Shown piece after piece: positions 1 to 11,100 of a stretch of DNA of 64,000 nucleotides (position 1 is the first letter of the stretch; each line of letters opens with the position of its first letter). Where the stretch lies: NCBI RefSeq assembly GCF_020882245.1, contig NC_083598.1:43623858-43687857 (forward strand). The letters run 5' to 3'. The notes below the pieces were generated by a model. The model made no database searches, was not told the origin of the DNA, and was given only the letters and a program-made list of their open reading frames with translations. The translations under genes and the position numbers were made by a program. This stretch comes from Rhopalosiphum padi (lineage: Eukaryota; Arthropoda; Insecta; Hemiptera; Aphididae).

Positions 1-1907
1 GTGTCCGTCATAGTTATTACACAGTTTCCACGATTTTATATAATATTGTAATATTTTGTTATCACATATGTATGCTATGAAAGTATGAAAACGTGTATTT
101 AACACATTCAAAAAATAAAAACCATTTAGTTTATCTACCTACCGATTGCGGTAACGACTTTTAGTCGTCATTACTGAAAATGTAACTGATAAGCTGACCA
201 TTGCACGTTACCGTTAGATACCAAAAGTTCATTTAATCACTGTTCTTATTTAAAATTTGTGAATAGTTATGAACATAATTTTGTGAGTAGGATATATATA
301 TATAAGAATCTATATGTAGACTAAAATAAAGTAACTTTTAGAAAAACAATTTTTATTGTATTTATTTTAATACTTTAGTAAATACGCAAAACAAATTAAT
401 GACTACACTGGATAGGATCTTTGTTTGCAACACCGTTAATTATTATAAATTTGATTAATTAGGACTAAATAATATTTTGCACAATAATAATTGTGTACAA
501 ATTCCCTCATATTAATATAGTTAAACTATTTTTTACTTTGCATATTTTGACTGTAAACACTAACATGTCATGAATTCAATGTATCGTGTCGTATTGACTA
601 TAATGTAATCAAATACTATATAAGATCTATTTTTTATTATGCTGATTATTTCACACATGCATTTTAAAAAGTAACTTTGGTTATCTCATACAATTTACTT
701 TAAAATTAGAAGATGCTTTACTTTCTCTCAACGGTATTTTAGAAATTATTGGTAATTTTACTATGTATTTTATCCTAAGTTAACAACATTGAACGAATAT
801 TCTTTTTTTTATAAATTGCATATCATTTATAACTTATATATATATATAATAATTATATGATATAATTTATAAGTTTATAACCCTACGTTTACTCTTCATG
901 GTTTTTTTCACAGAATTATGAATACATAATATGATTGTTTTACTATGTATAAAAGTTCAAAATTACTTTTAATGACTTTGGTAGATAGAACACATATTTG
1001 TAAATATTGCCATTTCCCGCTCGATCTTAAATATGTATCAAATCCTGATTTTTTTAAAATTTATAAACGCCAATAACGCCTATAATACTTTTGAGTACCA
1101 TATTTTTAAGTACTTACATTATTTTTTTTAGGAGTATCATATGGCGATACATTGACACAAACTTATTATTTTTAAATTAGTTTCGGCTATTTACTGTGAA
1201 TTATTAATAGCAGATGATTCTTGTTGATAAATTGTCTATTGTATTGTAAAAAAATATGTGCTCCCTATGCTTACATCATATATTTTTATCGGAATTCGCG
1301 GCAGTGATTGTGATGAAACAACATGCGGAAACCTTTTATGATAATGTTTGACTAAAATACACGCCGACACCTAATAAGACTGGTATTCATTATAAATAGC
1401 TGGTAAATTAGTTAATTTTCAAATGCTTAGAATATCAATGACTCTATTCAACCGCCATTATAATATACTACTAAATGAATTGAGATAAAATAATGGTAAC
1501 GCATTAACAGTGCTTGTCCGTACATAAATAGCGATGCATAATAATATGCTGTATGTGTGTGTGTGTTTGTGTTTGTGTCGGGCCGCGATGGTAATAGATG
1601 ATCGTAAAGTTGACGTAAAATACTGTACCGCGTTCGACCGCATCACTGTAACTTAAATAAATGCCGGCTCGATGGTATAATATTTTAATGTACTTATATT
1701 ATGTAACTCACGTGAAACGCTTACGTCTTGCATATTATTGTATTCGACAAAATTATTATTACTATTATTAGTGGAATTATTATAATATAGGTAGTGGTGA
1801 TATTATAATGGTATCACGTGCCATCGATCAATAATATTACGATTGAACAGTGTACGTTTATTGTATTGATCGTCGAAATCTAATTTTGTTTAGAATAATC
1901 GAAAAAA
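1..1907. other. 5' flank of the Oatp gene
   Basis: AT-rich sequence without a recognisable gene. A TG-rich low-complexity run lies near 1553-1577. Two CACGTG palindromes (1709-1714 and 1815-1820) sit within 200 bp of the Oatp ATG. The promoter and any non-coding first exon are not resolved. Confidence 0.5.
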
Positions 1908-2121
1908 ATGAGCGAGAAGACTGCGGACGACCCGGCAGTCGAAGACACGGCTTGCGGGATATGGTTGTTCAAGCCCAAGTGGCTTCAGATACTTGCGAGC
2001 AAAAAAGTATATGTCATCGTGTACGGGCTGTTGGGGCTCAACCAATTCATGTTGTCTTCGTACTTCAACGGTACACTGACTACTATGGAGAAAAGATTTA
2101 AATTCTCCAGTCAGATGAGTG
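1908..2121 (+). CDS. Oatp exon 1 (N-terminus, TM1)
   Basis: Encodes residues 1-71, an acidic cytoplasmic N-terminus and TM1 (around YVIVYGLLGLNQFMLSSYF). It ends before a strong donor GTAAGT at 2122, leaving one base of a glycine codon (phase 1). Confidence 0.92.
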
Positions 2122-5100
2122 GTAAGTAAAACGTAGCCTATTTAACAAAATATATAATATTAATCGAATCATTGATATAGGCGCTTGAAAATACGTAATA
2201 GAGTACATCACTCGATGAGATCCCGGACATGGTCGTTATTCCTAATATTTTTCTCCACGATTTAACGATATTTAACAAAAACTAATATTTAGATCATGAG
2301 CTCAGTGAATATAAAACATAAACATATAGATTTTTATTAAATAATGATGAATTAGTGCATTACTGTGGATTCAATTTAAGTTATATAAATATTAAAATAC
2401 TCTTCCCCTTGAATTGTGCTGTGAATTTAAATATGCATTTTTAGTTCGTATTTTAAAATTTTAAGATCATATATTATTTTGGTCGTTTAATTATATAAAC
2501 AAAAATATAGTTTTGAAAAAACTTATCGACACTTTTATAGGAAAAATTATTTAACTATATGTGTTTTTATAAATTTTAGTAATGACATAATATTTTATTA
2601 TTTTATATTATCTATAAATGTTTACTAATATTTACTATAGGCACTCACTTAAGTAAGTATATTTATTTTTTATCCCTCTAAATATAATATTTTATTTATC
2701 GATTTTTCATTTGTAAATAGATTTTTCTATTTTCTGTATAATTTTTGGTAACAAATATTTAAATTTTGTTTTTGGTAATAATTATTAATTACCGTTTACT
2801 TATACTTTTTTAGGTATTATTTCGAGCACTTGGGATTTTTTTTCGCTCATATCATTCATGGTGACGTCTCACATGGCCGGCAAAGGACATAGGACGCGTT
2901 GGTTGGCCATCGGTTCTTTCTTCGTCGGTCTTTCCTGTTTTGTTCGTCTCCTGCCACACATTATTTACGGGCCAGGCGAAGAAATCCTTCAGTACACTGT
3001 CGAATACGGTAGCAACGCGAACTCGACTTCTCTGCTTAGTAATATATCGCGTGAGTATAAAAAATAAAATTCGAACAATAAAGTCTGAGTCTTCTATACT
3101 ATATCATTGTGGTTAAAGACTGATAGTTTATTAAATGTTAGGATAAATGTTAACTTTTAACTAAGAAACGTATCGTTAAATAGGCAGTTATTGTTAATTA
3201 ACGATTTAATATGTCATATTGTAGTTGTTCTTTATCGTATAAAATGTTACAAACACCATAACACTTGTAACTGATAGTGATTATTGACGATTAATAATTT
3301 AAAAATATTTAAAAAAAAAAAACGGTTTTATGTGTAATAAAGGACAAAACGAGAAAATCTGTGACGGACAACCATTGTACGAAGACTGCAATAACGAACA
3401 GCTTTGGAACGTGGCTGCTTTCTTGTTGTGCGCCGCACATGCGATGTTAGGATTGGGTGGTTCGTTATACTGGACTTGTGGAGCGGCGTACTTGGACGAC
3501 AACGTTCGCAAGAATGCGGTACCTATGCTTTTAGGTAAGTTTTCAAAAAAAATAATTCTATGGCTATATAAGGGCTGTTGACATTACAGAAAATTATTTT
3601 GTGGATGATAAAACGTGAATAATCGTGGTTTTCAGAAAAACACATAAAATTTCTATTTGAAACAATCAAAATTGTATTCTTAGGTGATCGTTGGGACACG
3701 ACTAGGTGGTGATATTAGAGATTCGAGTATTTTGGTAGACGTAATATATGGTGTATAAAAGTTTTTATCAAATGGTCTTGTATGACTGTTTTTTTTTTAT
3801 TGGACTTGACATGCCTTAGAAGTAGAGTTGTAATAAATACTTTGAAAAAATGTTTAAATAAAATAAATAAAATAGCATTGAAAAAAGTGTTTAAATAACA
3901 CTTGTATATCTTTTTATAAAATGTATATTTGAGAAAATTTTAAAAATATTCCAAATACATAAACAGTTTTAATATTCATTGTATCACCAATAATTGTATT
4001 ATATACCTAAATGTTTATTACATTTTAAGTTGCGATTATTTATAAAATCTCGTAAACGTAATATTTTTAAAAAATTTACTATACATGTCTAAATACAAAT
4101 TGTAATAAACAAGTTTATAAAACACTATTAAAAAATATTAAAATATTTAAGATACATTTAGTGTTCAATATCACATAAAAGGATTTAAATACTACTCAAA
4201 TAAGGATAAAGTATTTGAAATTTGAATATCGATATAATTCAAATATTCTACGTCTCTGTTTAGAAAGCGTTAAGACGGAATTTTATCTACCTTTTGGATA
4301 TAGGATGCAACACCGGTAATTAGTCTTAATTAATACAAGAGTTTAAGCTTTACATTGTACGGTCATTGTTTTGAACGATAAATACAATATAAATACATAA
4401 TACAATAATTACAGACGGTCCGTGTTGGGTTTTATATTTTTTCAACGTTTAAACTTGAAAACTACTTTGACCAATTATTGTCGGGCAAAACTTTTACAAA
4501 TGATTTATATAATATCCACAGCGATCGTCCAATGCATACGAATGTCGGGTCCCATGTTGGGATATATGCTGTCGGCATACGCGCTGACTAATTTCATCGA
4601 ACCTCATCTGACGCCGACCATAACCAACGAAGATCCGAGGTGGATCGGCGCTTGGTGGATGGGTGAGTACTCTTACTATATTGTAATATTAAAATAAATA
4701 TTTCAAACGGTTTATCGGGATTCTGGAAAAATTATGTCCTTATCATAAAAGCAACGATTAAAGTTTTGGACGGTACCGATCGGTACGAGTGCGCGTAACT
4801 TAAATAAATGGCTGCTCATACTTGATTAGATCCTGCAGGGAATTTGAGTCTTTACTGAGCAGGTCGGGGTTTGATTAGGCAATGATCCTGAAAAGGATCG
4901 GTTAGTTAAGCTGTCCCAAGCCATAATCTTGGATATCTAAGTTGTCGTCTTGTTTTCGTAGTTATGTGTAGTTATGTGCACTGGTTGAAAATGAAAGTTG
5001 AATTGACTTCTCCTGGCACTGCGGACTATGTCAGTTTTGTATTGATGAAAACCAATCCATTTATACGTGGAGTTGTCGTGATGTGATTTCTGTTTGACAT

Positions 5101-8100
5101 ACTCGTTTCCTCAGTATAAATATTGTGACAATGTATTTTGGTTTTTATTTGGTGTATGGTACACGGTAAAACATTAATTTCCTTACACATATTGACATAT
5201 TATGTAAAAGTTAGACATTGACGAGATTTTGATTTTTTTTTCTATTCTTTTATTAAATTTTGATATAATGAGTTGTAAAAAATCAGTTTTCAAAAAAAAA
5301 AATTAACTTAGTAATAAGTTACTTATGTATTTAATTTGTGTCTTTTTCAAGTAAAAATAAAAAAAATCAGCTTTTAATTTATATACAATTTACATTTTAT
5401 ACATAAACTTAATTTAATTAAAAAAAAATTAAATAACTTAACTTGTCGATAAAAATCAAGATAATTAATTAATTAAGTTGCTATTTCAAAAAAAGTGTAG
5501 AAAACAAAAAAATTTAAATAATTTTTATAAGATATAACAAAAAATGTATATACATAACATGTACAACTTCTTAAAAAAAATGTTTAACTATATGCTATAC
5601 TGCACGATGATCATATTATTGATGTAGTGTTGATTTTTCTTTGCAGGTTGGACGCCCATTGGTATTTCATGCATATGTTTTTCGATAATGATGATGTTTT
5701 TTCCGAGAGTGCTTCCGAGAGCGGCGGCCCGCAAGGTAAAACAGCTAGAAGAAAAAACAGAACAAATTTCGACCGGTAATTCCAAACATACTTGTTATGA
5801 TCGATCTCGTAACATTATAACCAGTTGCGATTTAATTATTTAAAAAAAAAAAATGTATATTATGTATATATAATAGAAGTATACTTCTGTTTTATAGTTA
5901 CATTTTTTGGAGCATAACGTAATAAAAATGGTTACATCTTAAAATTTTTTAGTGATATAAGTCTCATACTCATGAAATAACGCATATTTTTGTATACAAT
6001 TTATATTCAATAATACTATTATATTATGTATTTTAACGATATTTCGATTAACTGTTTGGTTTCAGATTTCAAAACGTCTTTGAAACGGATTTTGACAAAC
6101 AAAATACTGGTGTTTAATTCGGCGAGCAACTCATTCTTCGTGTTGGGCCTGATTGGATATTGGACGTTCATGCCTAAGTACATGGAGACTCAATTCAGAC
6201 AGACGGCCGCGAATTCAAATTTTGCATCGGGCGCCATAGGCATTTTGAGTTCGGGTTTGGGCATTGTGACTTCCGGATTGGTAATATCGAAATTCAAACC
6301 GTCACCGAGGTCGCTGGCCATGTGGAACTTCATTACGGAGGCTTTGGAAGTGGTCGGTCACTTCGCATACATATTTCTCGGGTGCGCGGCGGAAGATTTG
6401 CACGGCCAGTGGAATGCGGACAAAACGTTAGTAAGCAAATTTTTCGTTCCGTTACTTTTGATAAGTCGCTAATCTTACAGGTCTCCTGAAGCAATGACTG
6501 ACTTATTTTTTTTTTAACTGTCTTAAGGTATCTTTGTTTAAACTACCATGGTAAAATGCACGTTTACCCGCTTGTCGCCGTTGATCTTTATTTTCGAACA
6601 CCTAGTCCAAATAAGACGCGGTCGATTGTAAATTTTCAGTCATCGTCTGTTGATCATTACTCTTTGTCGAAATTACCGTTTCATCAGTAAATATAGGGGC
6701 CATAGACTGTCGGTGTTGGTTGAGATATCAGTGGTGTAGAGTAGTAAAGAAATAATATGACACTGTCTCTGTAGCTGTTATCCCGACTGATATCATTTTC
6801 CAAATTGTCATCACTTCTTCATGCATGAGTCTAACTAGTATATTGTTCACTCAAGTAAGATTCTAGGAGTGCTCAAAAAGTGTGTCGTAGTTGTTTTTGT
6901 AATTTTATGAATAGTCATTTATACCGAACCCTATCGAAATCTCGGGCTACGTCTAGAAATATTGCACTGCAGCATTACTGTTTTTTCTTCTTTCGCCTTG
7001 CTTATTACGTTTGTGATACGATGAACTTGATCGATGGTAAAATATTTATTTCTATTATAAAATTGGTTGGTTTTTAATAGAAAGAATATCTAGATTTTCT
7101 CAAATTATACTTTCACTATAGAGGACCAATTCGTAAAAATTGATGGGGAGGGTTTGATTTTAGGTGAATGAACTTGCTGGGTGATTAACTCTGTACTTGT
7201 ATACATTTATAGGTACAATAATTTAATAATAATGATAATATAATATATTTATCGGTTTTTGATTAGATGGAACTTGACGATGGACTGTAATGTGGGCTGT
7301 AATTGCGGGAAATCGATGAGTTACAATCCCGTCTGTTCGTTTGACGGATCAACCACATTTTATTCGCCATGCTACGCGGGATGTACTTTGGAGACGATCA
7401 TCGACGGCGGAATGAAGGTGAACAGAAGTTTCATTTTTTTTTTTTATTTAGTGTCGCTATATTTTAGAATATAAATGTGATTTTCGTTGTGTCTCGTAAG
7501 GCTTACAGCAACTGCACCTGTATAGGTGGCTCGGGCACAGCCACTGAGGGAGTGTGTCCGGTCGACTGCGGTCACGACTTCATTATATTTCTTGCTTTAA
7601 TGGGTGTAATGCGGTTCTTGTCGTCTACCGGTCGTTCAGGCAACACCATAATTCAGTTCAGGTCTGTACGTTGCACTAGTTTTAGATAAAGAATTTTGAA
7701 TCTGAGATATATGATATTATTGTAGGTACACCAGTTTTAAGAAATGTGAAATAAATTTTTTAAAACCATCGTGAATCAAAATTTGCACGAAAGTCGCTAC
7801 TTAAACGTCTTGTATTGATAATTATGAAATATAAATAAGCAATAAGTCCCTTAAACAAATGAAATTATATTACGTAAACAAAATCGACGAATAAACGAAA
7901 TAAATCGGATAAAAACTCATTAGAATGGATACAATATAAATAAAAAATCTGTTTAGAACTGAGAACTTTTTTTTTGGTCCCATCAAAATTTTTGATATAA
8001 TTTTTATTCTTAAATTATTATTTTTATCTGCGTATAATACGGAAACCAATATTTTTCATACAAATTGTTGGTAGGATTACAATACATGGTATTTTTACTT

Positions 8101-11100
8101 AGTAAAACGAAATTTTTACGTTAAATCTCATCAAATGTCATATACAATAGTACATTCAAAATGTCAATTGGTTTTATTTGATACGTCTTACCGACTTCCA
8201 ATTATATAATGATGATGACTATATAATCATAAATCATTGTTATTTAAATTTTAAATTTTAAATTCAAAATTAATTGTGTTAGAAGTATAAATGCTTTAAT
8301 TATTAAAAATTAATTTATACAAATATTTGCCAAAGAAATTCAAACTTAATTGGTATTACATTAGTAGTATATTAAAAGGAATCTCAAACGTAAAAAATTA
8401 TAGAATTTTATATTTATTTATAAACTGTAAGCATTTTAATATGAGCTATTGCACTAATTTCCAATTAGTAATTTTTTTTCGCGATTACTAATTATCATGA
8501 ATAATACCTAATAATATCAGCTATCTCGTATACTATTGATTATTAATATAATTTTCAATTTCTTTTTTTACAAAGATAATTAATTAATGAAACGGATATC
8601 ATATTACACATTATACTCAGTAAAAGACGAAAAGCATAACTTTTTTCCGGTTTCTTAAAACCATTTTGTACAACATAGTTTGATATTAAAATCTGATTGA
8701 TTCGTTACAGACGCTAGTAGGTACCTATGATTTTTACTATAGTTATAAAAATTAAACACTAGGTTATACACTAAATTAAATCATACATAGGTATTTTGTT
8801 CATTAACATACATTTCTTGTGTTTGAAAATTATAATTATATATTATATATGCTAATTAAAACAAATAACTGATATAATGATTTCGATAATAAATACAAAT
8901 TAAAAATTAATTAAATGAATCATTATTTATTTACACAAGGCATAAACTATAATGGCCTCTATTTTTTTTTCATAGTTAGTTTATATTGTAGGTACTGATA
9001 ACTAATTTTACTTTATATGAATTAAAATTCATTTACATTTTATCACGTGTACCAATTTAGAATACCTACGTCAACAAGCAAACATCAAACTGTTATATAA
9101 CATTTATTGTTGGGTGGGAAAGGAGAAAAAAAACGTACAGCTAATAATGCAAACATCGTTAATAAAAGAAGTAGGTGTCAAAATAGTAAGATATTTGTAA
9201 TTTTGACGAATTTTGTCAAAATTTGAACTTATACGATTACACACAAAAAAAGAAATGTCTGGGCACCTATATATTTTCAATATTTTTAAATTGCAAAGAA
9301 CAAATTATCTACCATAGGATCTTGTACATTTTTAAGGTTTGTGCCTGAGACTACAAATGGTTAACGTAGCTTACAATTATAGTTTAAATATTTTAAAAAT
9401 ATATTAAATAATAATAATAATAATAATAATTAAATAATTAAGTTGGACGTTAAAAGTGTTCATTATTTTTTTTTTCTTAGCTTAGTTAAAAATTAGTTAT
9501 TTCTTGTTTAACTTAATATTTACAGGACATGCTAAATTAATAATAAAGTAATACGATTAAAGCATATGCATAAACACAAAACTATGTAGTGTAAACAATA
9601 CATAATATAAATAATAATAATAATAATATTATAGTAATTAAACTTAATTAGCCGTATCACTATCTGCTGTATATAATACACATTTAATAATTAATATATA
9701 ATATTACAACTATACTTATTAATTTATTATAATCAATAATTACTACACATTGTATTATACCTATTCATCATTAATTACTCTTTGACCGTTTTAAAACTTT
9801 ATTATATGTAGTTATATTAACATATGTATAGTATTTACATTGTTTTGATCCTTATTGAAATACAGAAATTGAGCAATTTGATTTTTTTATATTGATTTAC
9901 AAAGGTAAATATAAAATTATAAATAATAATTCTGATTATTTAATATTATTATTTTTTTAAACAATTATTTGTAAAAACCAATGTACTTATAATATATAGG
10001 TACAGTGAAACCTTTGAATAGCGGATACTATCGGTCAGGTTATTTTGCCCACTATTTGGAGTTGTCCGCTATTCAAGAGGGGGGAACTTTTTAAATTCAT
10101 AAAAAATAAATGTTTTAAAGAAAAAAATATGCAGTGTATTAAATTTGTGTTTTAATAATTGACAAATTAATCAAATAAAAAATATATTAAATGAATATTA
10201 TTGTCAACATTTAAAATTTAATATAATACCAATACAACTACCAGTTTCCTATTAAAAAAAAACAAATATAAAAAAGGTGTTGATTGGGCTATTGTAATGG
10301 ATGTGTTCAATTTAAATTCATTGTTATATCATTTAATATGAAATTTTGGTAAATGAACGACTTATAACGAATCTTATATTCAATCTCTAAACATTTCGAT
10401 AAAAAAAAAGTTATCAACATTTAAAGAAAAATACCAAACGGCAAAAACCAATATCTCAAAAATAAAATATTTAGAAAATTATTTCATGAATTTGAAATGC
10501 TAACATAAATATTTTGTGACAATTTCAAGTATCTAGTTATTTATTTTTCAGTTATACTAAAAAAAAAAAAGAAAATCAATCTTGTCAAATACTGGTTTTG
10601 CGTCAAAATTCCGGTTATTCCTATTTTTTTTTTTAATTTGGCGTCCGCTATTCGGAAGTTTTACATTGGAAACAATAAAAATGTCCCCGTTCCCAAGAAA
10701 TCGCTTGCTATTGGGAGGTGTCCATCAAGGGAAGTGTCACTATATTTTAAATCAATGGAGCTTTTATAAAGATCGATAAAAAATTAATTAAGATTATAAA
10801 ATGAAATTTACTGGTGATAAATTGCATATTAGAGAAAACTCAAAAGAAATCTCGAAGATACATTATAAAATAATTTGTTATGAAACTTAGTTAAAAGTAA
10901 TTTGATTTTAAATGTTTCACTCGTTAATGCTCAGCTTGATATTTTGTGTATATGTTTGGTGTATAGGTGTGTAAAACAAGAGGATAAGTCACTATCGCTG
11001 GGTTTCTCCGAAGTGGTAATGGCCCTGGTTGCGTTCATGCCCGGTCCTATATTGTACGGCACGATTGTCGGTAAGTTAATTATGGCGTCGAAGTCTTAGT

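Noticed and set aside
6880..7077. A 65-codon ORF in Oatp intron 6
   Set aside because: It lies inside an intron whose flanking exons join correctly without it, and it has no recognisable motif.
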